A DNA stretch of 64,000 bases from Codonopsis lanceolata (Eukaryota > Streptophyta > Magnoliopsida > Asterales > Campanulaceae), in contig CM028379.1 of assembly GCA_013146195.2 (NCBI GenBank), positions 92,609,401-92,673,400 of the forward strand. Reading direction: 5' to 3'. Positions 1 through 10,000 of this stretch are shown piece after piece (within the stretch, counting starts at the first letter, position 1; every line of letters starts with the position of its first letter). The translations under genes and the position numbers were made by a program. The notes under the pieces were generated by a model that saw only the letters and a list, made by a program, of their open reading frames with translations, was not told the DNA's origin and ran no database searches.

Positions 1-269
1 TTGAGAGCTTCATCGCGGTGAGAAATAAGGTAAACATAACCATAGCGTGTTTAGTCATCGATAAAAGTGAGAAAGTAGGAAGCTCCATGACGTGCCTTAA
101 CATTCATTGGTCCGCAAATGTCTGAATGGACTAACTCTAATGGATGTGTGGCTCTTTTTGCCTTACCAAAAGGCTTTTGGCAAGCTTTTTCTACCAAACA
201 AGATTCACACAAGGGTAGGTTGACTTTGCTGAGAGACCCCAATAGGCATTCTCTAGCCAATCTAGTCAT
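1..269 (-). pseudogene. Copia GAG-pre-integrase and N-terminus of integrase, partial
   Basis: The minus strand encodes a zinc-binding pair CESCLVEKACQKPF of the HHCC module, followed by HPLELVHSDICGPM and SYFLTFIDD, the start of the rve catalytic core. The second aspartate and the glutamate of the DDE triad lie beyond the window. The frame is open to position 51; the last 50 bases appear to continue the domain in a shifted frame. Confidence 0.75.
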
Positions 270-302
270 CCTATCTTTTCCTATATGTCCAAGTCTAGCA
301 TG

Positions 303-761
303 TCATAACTCATAATTAGAATCATCATAAACCATACAAGAAGAATAATTAACAGAAGAATTATGGGAATCCAACAAATCTAATTTAAAGAAATTATCTG
401 ACAAAAAACCATGTCCCAAAATCTCATCACCAAAACAAATATCCAAGTGAGCATCACTAAAATTAAAAGAATATCCATGTCCTAGCAATTGTACTACTGA
501 TAATAGATTATGTCGAATTCCACGTGCATAAAGAACTTCATGAAGAGTCAATGTAGGTCCACTCCGCAATTGAAGTTTGTATGAGCCAACTCTTTTGACT
601 TCAACAGATGAACTGTTTCCCATGAAAATTCTTCTTGTACCCGTAGGAACTTTTCGATAATCTACAAATCCTTCTCGGTCCCTCGTTACATGTTTGGTTG
701 AGCCTGAGTCTACAATCCACACAGGGAGAGAATCGTTAATAAAACATGAGAGCAAACACAA
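303..761 (-). pseudogene. Copia aspartic protease and GAG-pre-integrase region
   Basis: Minus-strand open frame of about 152 codons. Near its start it has WIVDSGSTKH, the copia retropepsin active site (DSG at 710-702), then a glycine-containing core and HNLLSVVQLLGHG, the conserved end of the protease domain. Downstream comes the linker toward GAG-pre-integrase (GHGFLSDNFFKLDLLD). In a live element this is part of one Gag-Pol polyprotein; here it is separated from gag by a frame change and from integrase by a stop near 303. Confidence 0.82.
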
Positions 762-1629
762 CTTTGCATGGAGATAGGATTAAGGGATACCTTCTTGGGC
801 TCAGAACAAGTCCGATCAAAATGACCCAAGGCACCACATTTGTAGCACTTCTGCTTAGCAATATTCTTTTTGCCTCTACGGCGTTTAGCAATCTTGTCAC
901 TTTTGGGGCCCAAATTCTGAGTCTTCTTGCCTTTAGCTTGTTTCTTGCGTTGCCCATGTGGCTTGCGTGGACCCTCAAAGGAAACAAGAGCAAGATCACG
1001 AGTCGCAGCACTTATCATGCGATTCGCTTCATGACACTCAGCCTCAAGCTCAACATGGCGAGATACATCTGCAAAAGTCTGAATGGAGTCTGTATGAGTC
1101 AAAATACGCCTCAAACTACTCCAAGAGTCAGGTAGTGAACGAATCACTACTTGAACTTGATATTCATCAGATAAGATAGAACCATCAGCCTTAAGATCAC
1201 GAATCATTCCGGACATCTCGCGTAGTTGTTCAAGAATGTTACGTTTCTGGTTAATCTTACAGCTTTCAAACTTGTAAGTCAAAGTTCTCAACTTTGTAGC
1301 AGAAGTATTCCCATAAATGTTCTTAATCACATTTGTTTTGCAGTCAGGCAGTCCTCAAACTCGCCAATTAGATCATTATGCATGTTACTCAATATAGTAA
1401 AGCGTGCACATCGATCTTTCTTTTTCTATTTAAAGAATTCTTGCATTTTCTGGCGATGTTGGGTGATGGTCAAATTACCCATCTCTGGTTCTTCCATCAC
1501 AATATCTAGGTTGTCAAGAACCTCTTGCTCATTTAGCAAATATGTGATTTTCCTTTGCCAAACACTATAGTTTGTGCAATCCAATTTCTCACCTTTGTTA
1601 AGGTCAGGGATTACATTCTTAGAAGTCAT
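710..1629 (-). pseudogene. Copia gag (UBN2-type) with CCHC zinc knuckle, broken
   Basis: Gag packages the element RNA in virus-like particles. The minus-strand start at 1629 opens a 67-residue reading frame (1629-1426) with the typical motif YSVWQRKITYLL. It ends in a stop, and the gag body continues at 1330-710 (206 codons) with the conserved LREMSGMIRDLKADG and LPDSWSSLRRIL stretches. A complete knuckle CYKCGALGHFDRTC (CX2CX4HX4C) lies at 847-806, after a Lys/Arg-rich segment. The stretch 1426-1330 contains at least one stop or frame break, so no full-length Gag can be made. Protease follows in another frame that overlaps the 3' end. Confidence 0.82.
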
Positions 1630-2114
1630 TTCACTACAATTTATTGCAAAAATAAGACATAAGCATATTTATATTTTGAATTCACTTTTATTCTAAAAAT
1701 CAATTACAAAATATAATCACATCATACACGTAAGGAGGGAAAATCCGCGAGGCTCGTAATAACAACCAAAGTATGCACAACGTGAAAATAATCATAAATT
1801 GATAATTTAAATAAAAGAAATAAGATAGAACAAATCCATCAAGCACATATCATGTACATAAATATTTTCACTACTGAAAATAAAATTATTGGGTCTCGTA
1901 TAGTCCCAATCGCAATTTTAGAGCCCAAAACGACAATTAAATATGCTAAAAGTGACTTTAAAATAGTTTAAAATTCACAAAGAATTTTTAAAAAATTCAA
2001 AACAGTCCCAAATAGTCCTAAACATTCACAGAATGATAAAACAGCCCCTGGATATTATTTTTGAATTAAAAAAAAAAACATGTGTTTTATATACTGAAAA
2101 AACAAAAACAAATA

Positions 2115-2491
2115 TACCAACGAGCTCTAGCTCAAGTGGTACTGCTCACTTCTCCTAACGGAGAGGTTGGGTGTTCGAGTCTCACTGACTTTACAACTCT
2201 CAAGAGGTCGGGTGTTCAAGCCTCTTCAGAGGCATCGTTGTTGTTAAAGCCTTATCCAAAGGCCCCATTTAGCTACTCACTTATCTTAAGAGGTTGAGTA
2301 TTCAAGCCCCGAGGCACCCCGACTTAACTACTTTCAACCGAGAGGTCGGTGTTCAAAGCCTCCCAGAGGCACCAATTGTTCGAGTCATACCAAAGGCATC
2401 ATATATGTATATTGTATTCAAGGCATTAAAAATAATATATAAAAAATTAAGGGTCAGTACGGTCTATGTCCCTCCAACCTTTATTTGAAAA

Positions 2492-2512
<21 letters not shown>
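2115..2512 (+). repeat. SINE-like tRNA-derived repeat in the copia leader
   Basis: TAGCTCAAGTGG (2128-2139) fits a pol III box A, and GGTGTTCGAGTCTC (2169-2182) fits a box B about 40 bp downstream, as in a tRNA-derived SINE head. Three further degenerate copies of the box-B-like module (GAGAGGTCGG-TGTTCAA-GCCTC) follow at about 2200-2240, 2288-2320 and 2339-2380. The repeat ends in a long A tract near 2489. I could not identify a TSD. The alternative is a tRNA pseudogene with local duplications. Confidence 0.5.

Positions 2513-2554
<42 letters not shown>
2489..2554. repeat. A tract followed by (AT)n microsatellite
   Basis: About 20 A residues followed by about 22 AT units. This probably grew from the poly(A) tail of the SINE-like repeat. 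Confidence 0.9.
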
Positions 2555-2557
<3 letters not shown>

Positions 2558-2725
2558 GGCTGAATTGATCAAAACAGAGGCCATCATTCAACTCAGAAGG
2601 AAAATATTAGTCTAGATGCGCCCAAAAACGGAGGTCCAGAATGCCGCGCCACCAGCGTGTGGGCTTCTAGACAGTTGCATGGACGCCGATCAGACGCTAG
2701 CCGACATGGAAGCTGATGTGGCAGG

Positions 2726-2830
2726 GATGACATCATCAAAACCGAGTCACTGGAGTGGGCCCCACTGCTGACGTGACAAGGCTAACATCATGATGACGTC
2801 ATCAAAACTGTGTCACTGGAGTGGGTCCCA
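2726..2830. repeat. 39-bp direct duplication in the copia leader
   Basis: The stretch starting GATGACATCATCAAAACC (2726-2764) recurs with few changes at 2792-2830, a period of 66 bp. Both copies contain a TGACRTCATC core that resembles bZIP-type sites. Whether this is regulatory is unknown. Confidence 0.65.
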
Positions 2831-3549
2831 TTTGATGAAGTGGCAGTTGACATGGCAGACACGTCATCAGTCACCTGTTTGACCATTGACCAGTCAACAA
2901 TTGACTGGTCTTCTACGCTCCTTCCCACACGCCCAGCCAGAGAGTGGGCTCCACGCGCCGCCTTTCGTTGCTCCAATGAGGTTGCGGACGGTGGCTTTGG
3001 ATTCGTCTCCTCGAGTACTTTCCAGTCATGTACTTTTTACATTGAAAGGAGTACCACAAAAGGCACGTACATCGAGGCCGAGAGTGGGGTTCGTGGGACG
3101 TCAATTTTTCAACCCTAAAAATCGATTCGCGAACGTGATGTGCAAGCCAACTTCGCGAGGCAATAAAACTTTCATTTTAAGTCCAAATTAAGCATATAAT
3201 ATGTCGTTGGAAAGCCCTCGCGGAGTACTACAAGTACAGGCCATAAAACCATGGTTTTACAAAAAATAAGCAGGTCATAGAAGCATGCAAAGTTTCGGAA
3301 AAATCAATTTTCAACAAAACTTGGGTTTGCGATATTTTGAAAAATACCCAACGGATTTCAACGAGAATTTAGTATGTTGTTCGCCTCGTCATAGGGAACT
3401 CATACATATAAATGTTTCTCAAAAATAAAAACGTTTTACACATAAAATAATAAAATTCATTTGGTTCGTTATCGGGTAAAACTTTTAAACAAACCCAAAA
3501 TCAAAAGAATGTAATTCATGGCATAACAATACGAGCAATCAAGCATATA

Positions 3550-3562
3550 GGCTCTGATACCA
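3550..3562 (-). other. Primer-binding site, initiator Met tRNA type
   Basis: The minus strand reads TGGTATCAGAGCC one base after the LTR end. This is the standard plant copia PBS, complementary to the 3' end of initiator methionine tRNA, and it fixes the orientation of the element. Confidence 0.88.
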
Positions 3563-3563
3563 A

Positions 3564-4044
3564 TGAAGGATATATATATACATATATCACACAAGTTCGA
3601 TATCAAACAGTAATCATGAGTTACCTTATGCGAACTTGAACTTTGAGCGAAGCGGAAGACTTTCTGCCTGAGCTACGATCTTCGTATGTCACGATTAACA
3701 AGCCTGCAAGTCTCTCTCGTCGGATTGATATCACGTAGAACGAATATCAATACTGGTTAACACCGCAAATCTAAGCCTCTTGATGGTTAGGCTAGAGGGA
3801 ATGTTTGGTGAGATAGAATTTAGGAAAGAGGAGGGGGCGGCCACTTGCAGAAGGCGTGTTCTTCTATATTAGGTGTTAGGGTTTTATCCATTTAGTTGCC
3901 CTATTTATATTATTGTACAAGAAATCTATTTCTTGTAGGATAAGTAAAGTCAATCCCGTTAGGAAACTAATTATCTTTTAATAATATAAATATATTTCAT
4001 GTGAGCGGAAGTAAATAATCGAGCCACAAGCCCAATTACTAACA
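3564..4044 (-). repeat. 5' LTR of the left copia element
   Basis: On the minus strand the repeat begins TGTTAGTAATTGGGC at 4044 and ends CTTCA at 3564, next to the PBS. It is 481 bp long, and a TATA box lies about 140 bp in. The second LTR is not in the window, so the ends rest on the TG...CA termini and the PBS position. Confidence 0.8.
3901..3908 (-). promoter_or_regulatory. TATA box in the left copia LTR
   Basis: TATAAATA on the minus strand, about 140 bp from the LTR start. The position suits a retrotransposon U3 promoter. Confidence 0.5.
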
Positions 4045-6867
4045 TATATAAAATAGATTTTCTTGATCCAACTCAGTGTATGTTGGTGATTGAGTTTTGA
4101 GAGAGTGGGCTCCTGTAAGAAATACGTAGTTATGATTCGATCAACAAACACAACACACAATATAATGAAGTAAACTAGAACAAATAAAACACAAGAGAAG
4201 ATTTTAAGCTACAAGCAATTGTGCTTGTATAGCGTGTCTTATGACAAAACTTCCACCGATTAAAAGATTGTAAATATTACAATACAAAAGCACTTTGAGA
4301 GTGAAAATCCTATTAAAACTCCAAAGAAAGTATATGAATACCTTCTAGTAAAAATCACCCTTAGAAAAATAACAATGAAAACAACTCAAATGGTGAACAC
4401 GGAATCATAAATCAAGCTCTGTGAATGAAGTTTTGGATGAAGCTTACAACGTCTTCTGTCACAACTTCTCTGCATAATCTATCTTGATGGCTGACCTGCT
4501 CTGCAAGAAAAACTCAAACATGGCATGGTTAAGGTTATGAAATAAATCATTTCATATTTAAATAATATGTCATATAAAATGCATACTTAAGAAAGGAAGT
4601 AATGAAGCTTCCTAGAAGGTTCCTTTAAGCTTCCTATGATCACCAAGAAAGGCAACAACAACTTAGAAAAATAACTCATTGTACTCGACATAATGAAGGA
4701 TAAAATAGGTAAAACATATTTATACTTTAAGCTTCGCCTTATGAATTAAGATCTATAAGACGTCTCACATGAGACCTGCTTGTTATTCTTTTGACTCTTT
4801 CTCACTTGTCCTAATCCGATGTTTGATCTCAGGGTTAAACTCGTCTCCTAGGGATAACCCTTTGCTACAACAAGCTAATTTAATTTGTAAGAAATCAATA
4901 TTTATATTCTAACTATGGTTCATTTAAAACATAAATTTACACTCACTTAAAATTATTTTCCAAAGAAAATGTAGTTAGATTGAGTCTGTCTTTATAAAGA
5001 TTATAAATATAATATAATAGGGTTAATTGCACCAATTGTCCGTTATCATGATTTAACGGTAACACAAAAGATTGTTACACAACCGCAATTAATGAAGATT
5101 AAGATGATGAATTATTTTTTTTTCTGTCTATGGATGCTCAACGTGCTTTAACCATATCAGACTAGGTTTAGAACTTGTAAGTCCAGTTGGCAACGTAATA
5201 AGGCTAGATGGTGAATATCCTTTTAAAAACGTTAAGGATTGTTTTAAAAACCTTCAAAACTAGCAACATAAAAAATAAGTTATCACCTGATAGATAAACT
5301 GTTCTATCAGCTGATGAACAAATTATTCTATGTCAGCTGATGACACATGTTTAAGTAGTAAAGGTTTCGAGTAGATCACTTAATATAAGAAATGAACTAA
5401 AAGACAATATGTAAAACAGTTAAGTAAATGATTCAAAAATGTAACTGATTGACACTTAAGTAGATTGAAATTATTTAAGTGAGAAACAGTTTTATCAGCT
5501 GAAAGATAGAAGACAAAATATTTGGAGTGGTTCACAGTATAAACTGCTACATCCACTACCAAGTTGGTCAAATTTGAATTTTGAAGTGCACTAAATATAT
5601 TAAAATTTTAAGTGATCACTAACGGATCTGTGTACAACAAAAACTAGTTTTTGAGGAGTATGATTGAAAAACAATTAAACCCGTGCAACAATCAAGTATT
5701 TCTAAAGATTAGGAAGAAGTAAAGAATTGAATACAATGATTGTTTAAACAAGAACTATAAAAATATATATATGTGAAAGGTTATCTAGCAAGTATTTAAG
5801 TACTATAATACATCAATGAAAGAATTGTTTGAAAGAATAAGTTGAGTGTCCAGTCCTGGGTTGAAATAGATCAAAGAAAGAATATCATGCAAGTGAAAAA
5901 TGATAGCTTCAACAACTTTATCCTCTATTTATGTATTTCTTCCACCAGTATCCTCAATTCTTGCTTCAAAGCTTATTTAGAACCGTTTGAGAGAACAAGA
6001 ATGAAGCTTGAATTCCTGGAGGAAATGATGATTAAATTTTTTTCAATTTAATGCTCATAGATCTTGTAGATGATTAGATGATATTTCCTAGTATAAGATA
6101 ATAAATAAGGTGGTTAGCTTTAAAAGATATGATATACTGTAGAGAATTTAGTATAGACATAAAAGTCTTATATGAATAGTTCTATGCGCTGGCCAATAAT
6201 GATTTAAATATATTGAGAGTGAAGGCTACGTGTCTTTCAAAAGATACTATTTTGGAAACTTTAACAAAAGCTTGAAGACATTACAATCTCAATATAATTT
6301 TTCATAGCAGTATTCTAATAGTGTGCAATGTTTCAACAGATAGAGATTTAAACGTCTATGAAGGTGCTGGTACCGTGGTATGGTATCAGCAGTTAATAGT
6401 CATTGATGACTAAGCATAAGTAGAAGGAATATTTTATCTAAGGAAAATTGCTTAATTTAATCTACGATAATCTTGCTTAGGTAGATAAAACAATTATTGT
6501 GGTCTACAAAGAGTTCAGCAGATAAAACTTTAGGCTTGTTAAAGTCTAAACAATTTTGTATTTAATTATCAACTAGTTAATGTCTTAACATCAATCTAAT
6601 CAAGCAAGATGTTCACAATCTCCTCCTACATAATTCATTTAAAATTCTAAGAAACTTAATGTTAATTCAATAAAAGTGATACAAGAAAACTTTTTCAGTT
6701 TTATCTTACAAGTTGTTTATGACTTCAAGGTTTAATTAATAGTTTTATGTAAATCCTAAATATTCATGTTTCAACAGAACTCAACTTAATTGGCTTTTGA
6801 AATTTTGAAGCAACTGTTGCTATTGAAGAATTTCCATGATGCTCATTTGTATCTTTCCTTTTGAAGT

Positions 6868-6966
6868 GTTAAACTCGAGGATTATACTTTTTTAACTTTA
6901 TCATTTCATGTTGGCTATCTTTCAGAGGGTTAAACTCAAGGATTATGCTCATTTTACTTTATCATT
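6868..6966. repeat. Local tandem duplication, period 61 bp
   Basis: GTTAAACTCGAGGATTATAC at 6868 recurs as GTTAAACTCAAGGATTATGC at 6929, each followed by a shared TTTATCATTT. Two copies only. Confidence 0.6.
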
Positions 6967-7452
6967 TGTATATGTTCCTTAAATTGCACGAGACATGTTA
7001 CATGAATTCAATTAAGCCTTAGCCAAATTACATTATTACGACATAAAATTTTATTCTATTTTTGTAGGGTACAACAATGCTCTATAAAGCATTCTTTTTT
7101 TTTTTTAAATATTGTTGGTTTTTTTCTTATTCATTTTGAACAAAGTATTCCCTCTATTTTCAAATTATTGTTATCATTTCTTTTTTTATCCGTTATAAAA
7201 TAATTGTCATCCTATCAAAACTTTCTTTTTTAGGAAAACATTTTTACTATTTTTGTAAAACCCCCAATATTTTATAGATTTTTGTTTATAAAAAAAATAA
7301 ATTTAAAACTATTATTTTCGGATATAGTCAGCTAAATTATGTTATTTCGTTTAAATATTTTTTCTTGGTAAGTAAAGGATTGACTTTTAATAAATATATT
7401 ATTATTAAAGTATAATACTAAATGGCCGGGATACTAAAGTATATTATTGTTT

Positions 7453-7706
7453 GTTTGGTGGAGCGTTTTGATAAAAACGTTAGTAAAAAACGCAGTGTTT
7501 TATTTTTAAAAGTGTTTCAATGCAGCGTTTTAAAACGAAACGTTTTAAAAATGTGTTATGTTTACAACTATTTTATTTATAAAAATAGCGTTTTGAAATA
7601 GTTTTCCAAACATATTTACAAGAAAAAAATTACGTTTTGAAAATACTACATTTTAAAAACGTTACGTTTAGAAAAAACTACGTTTTTAAAATACTGCACC
7701 ATACGA
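7453..7706. mobile_element. Possible degenerate MITE
   Basis: The left end GTTTGGTGGAGCGTTTT and the reverse complement of the right end, GTATGGTGCAGTATTTT, agree at most positions, and the interior is full of AAACG/CGTTT runs. No clear TSD was found, so the call is tentative. Confidence 0.3.
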
Positions 7707-7865
7707 TACCTTAGTTTGATGCATTTGACCAAGTTATAGATTGCGGACTTTTCTAGTATAATAATATATCCATAGTTTAATAATTAATACAAGCTTATAT
7801 ATTATCAAATGATTTTTGATGAGATAAGGGAGACAGGGGGTACGGTTTGCTTGTTGTTAAGGCTT

Positions 7866-9039
7866 GTGAGAGACCCGTATAAAACAAACTCAATTTTTTG
7901 ATCACTCGTTTTGGTGGCCGTGTGGTTATGAGTCTTATGACTCACCTCCTTTGTTTGTCTTGTTGGAGATTGACTTGGATTTAAGTCTCCTTCATTTCAT
8001 TATTTCCCCAGCCGCGAGCAGAGAGAACAAAAGAGGCGAGAGCGAGCCGTGAGTGTGCTCTCTCGTTAGTTTTCGGTTCGTAATTATTTTGACTCCATAG
8101 ATGTTGTGAGTTTAACGCGAGGTTTATTATAAAAGATTTTTGGTGTATTTTATTGACAGATATTATCTTTTTTTCAGATAAGTGGATATTCCTTGTGTAT
8201 GTTAAATTGTTTATTATCGTTATTAACGATACATGATATTATTATCAATCGTTCTTAGTGTTTAATTGGTAAAGTTGGTTATTTGATGATAAGTCATGCT
8301 TTAAAACATGTTCACAAGTTGTGATTTTGATTGTGCTATGACAAATAAGCTTATGTGAAATATGCTAGTTTTCGATGTTACACGATTAACGAGTTTATTT
8401 CATAGCTCGTCGTATTTGTTATTATTTTAACTGTCAATACTTAGAACAATCTTTATGTTTGATACTTGAAACACCTGGGCCACCTGGCGATGTTTGTTAT
8501 GTGACAATAATCATCTAAGTAAGTGTAGAGCGACCCTGAACTTGACATGGGGCGAAGGGCAGTGTGAGTCAAGTGTGGAGCTTTATGTGACCCAACCCTT
8601 TACTAATAGTCATAGCAAAGGTAATACTCTTTAGTGGCTTGACTGCTGAGGTTGTAGGGACTTGGCCTCGTATCGACTTGGTACCCGGGTTGTTAATAAT
8701 CTAATACTTTTGAAAGTGATTGAATGATGAAATCTACAACAACAATGAGTTATAAGGTCGGAAATGATTCGTCAGAGATATATCTCGATCCCATAAACAA
8801 TTGGTAAACTCATGTGTTTTTATATCGCTCGTATATGAGTATGAGATCTTATTACTCGTAATGGGTCATTGTATTGACTGGTATGGAACAGTGAATACTT
8901 TGAACCGGCTACGTTGTAGTGTGACTTGAATGACTATTTGGTTATTATTGCTTTTAAAACTGCTCCATAATAATATGCCTTAAACTGCAGCATACATGCA
9001 TAGCATACATGAGATAGGTAGAACCTTACTGAGTCTTAA
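7866..9039 (-). repeat. Left part of an old gypsy (Tekay/Del-like) LTR, split by the Sirevirus
   Basis: The sequence just left of the Sirevirus (CCTTACTGAGT) and just right of it (ATTCACCCCTTCC) join into the CTGAGT...ATTCACCCC arrangement typical of the reverse strand of Tekay-type LTRs. The right piece later ends in GGGGCGTGACA (28711-28721), the reverse complement of the usual TGTCACGCCCC start. The left limit could not be fixed; 7866 is only a TG-beginning candidate. Confidence 0.35.
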
Positions 9040-9661
9040 TGTTGTTTCTCATTGTATCTTGATTTGTATTTATTCATTCATTACATTAGGTTCTATACTT
9101 AATGGCTAAATGGGTTGTGTACCAGTTAGCGTGGCAACTGTGTATAGAAATTTTCCCTAAAATAGTTTTTCCAGACTTCACAGATTTAGGCAGAAGACTT
9201 CGGCTGAAGGCCTCATCGGTAGACTTCTCAAGCAGCCTCCAGCGGCAGACCTTCTCTGCACTCGGATAGCATGACGTGTCCAGCTCTTCCTTATATCAAG
9301 CTTAAGTGGATTATTTAATTCATCTTTGTTTAGTTTGAATTTGAATTAATTCATCTTCAAATTAGTGCTCGACTTCTTAGACACGCCCCTCCAGTTTTTC
9401 CGAAAAAGCATGAAGACTTTCACCTCCTGAATGTGGCTAGAGCAGGTGCACAGTCTGACATAACAAAATTGTACCAACTACTGTAGGTCTGCAACTCTGC
9501 TCGTCTCCCTCCTGCCAGTTGCTGCACCTACTCCTCTCCATACCCTGATTAGTCTTAGAATGAAGATGAAGTCAACAAGGCAGCTCCATGCATTTAAAGC
9601 ATTTAACCTAATAGAGTTGTTTCTCACTTCGTCTTCTCCAACGGTCTCAAGGATGCCCAGC

Positions 9662-9668
9662 TATAAAT
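9662..9668 (+). promoter_or_regulatory. TATA box in the Sirevirus 5' LTR
   Basis: TATAAAT, preserved at the same LTR position in the 3' copy (26932-26938). The LINE now separates it from the rest of its LTR and from gag. Confidence 0.55.
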
Positions 9669-9800
9669 ACTGTCATTAAAGACTGAAGAACACACTGCTC
9701 TGAATGTATCCAACAACATCAAGCTTTATACTCAGTGCATTCAAGAAATCATTAACTGATCAACAAAGTCCTCAACAACAACAAGAAGATCTGCATCAAC

Positions 9801-9816
9801 TCATAACCATTTACTT
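9801..9816. repeat. LINE target-site duplication, left copy
   Basis: TCATAACCATTTACTT, repeated exactly at 17001-17016. The uninterrupted 3' LTR has this sequence once (TCATAATCATTTACTT near 27072), confirming insertion by target-primed reverse transcription. Confidence 0.93.
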
Positions 9817-10000
9817 TTTTTTTAAAGGAAGCAGAGGCGGCACCCTGCAAAATTTTATTAAAAAAAACAAGGGACATAAATAGGAGGGGGACAACCAGCC
9901 TGACCCATAATAAAGGGGGACAAAGGAGCCTTACCTCTAACACAAGAAATACATCTCAATTACGATAACTAAACAAACCCAATCTATCATCTCTAAAAGC

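Larger units (their letters stand above)
1..4044 (-). mobile_element. Ty1/copia LTR retrotransposon, 5' part, cut by the window edge
   Basis: Read on the minus strand, the order is LTR (4044-3564), initiator-Met-type PBS (3562-3550), a long leader, gag, zinc knuckle, aspartic protease, GAG-pre-integrase and the start of integrase at the window edge. This is the copia gene order. RT, RNase H and the second LTR would lie left of position 1. Gag carries at least one stop and frame breaks, so the copy is dead. The leader of almost 2 kb between PBS and gag is unusually long and is partly explained by a SINE-like insertion. The 5 bp next to the outer LTR end are TATAT (4045-4049); the matching TSD is outside the window. 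Confidence 0.88.
4045..7865. other. AT-rich non-coding DNA, no gene seen
   Basis: No credible coding region. Short open frames here have no recognisable domain and sit in AT-rich sequence. Visible items are a motif at about 4975-5035 (TTTATAAAGATTATAAATA followed by GGGTTAATTGCACCA) that recurs in the 2-kb spacers near 38170, 48165 and 51690, a 61-bp-period duplication at 6868-6966, a Stowaway-like tip near 7147, and a TIR-like element at about 7453-7706. Confidence 0.6.
9040..9816 (+). repeat. Sirevirus 5' LTR, first segment
   Basis: Starts TGTTGTTTCTCATTG, identical to the 3' LTR start at 26311. It is interrupted at 9816 by the LINE and carries a TATA box at 9662. The missing remainder lies at 17017-17505. 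Confidence 0.9.

Noticed and set aside
2128..2182. Functional tRNA gene
   Set aside because: Box A and box B are present, but no acceptor stem or anticodon arm could be folded and the region continues into repeats with an A tail.
4045..7865. Host gene in the long AT-rich stretch
   Set aside because: No frame with domain similarity, no convincing exon-intron pattern.
8706..8711. ACTTT before TG at 8711 as the TSD partner of ACTTT at 28722-28726 for the old gypsy LTR
   Set aside because: A 5-mer match is easily found by chance and the sequence looks continuous across 8711; the left LTR end remains unresolved.
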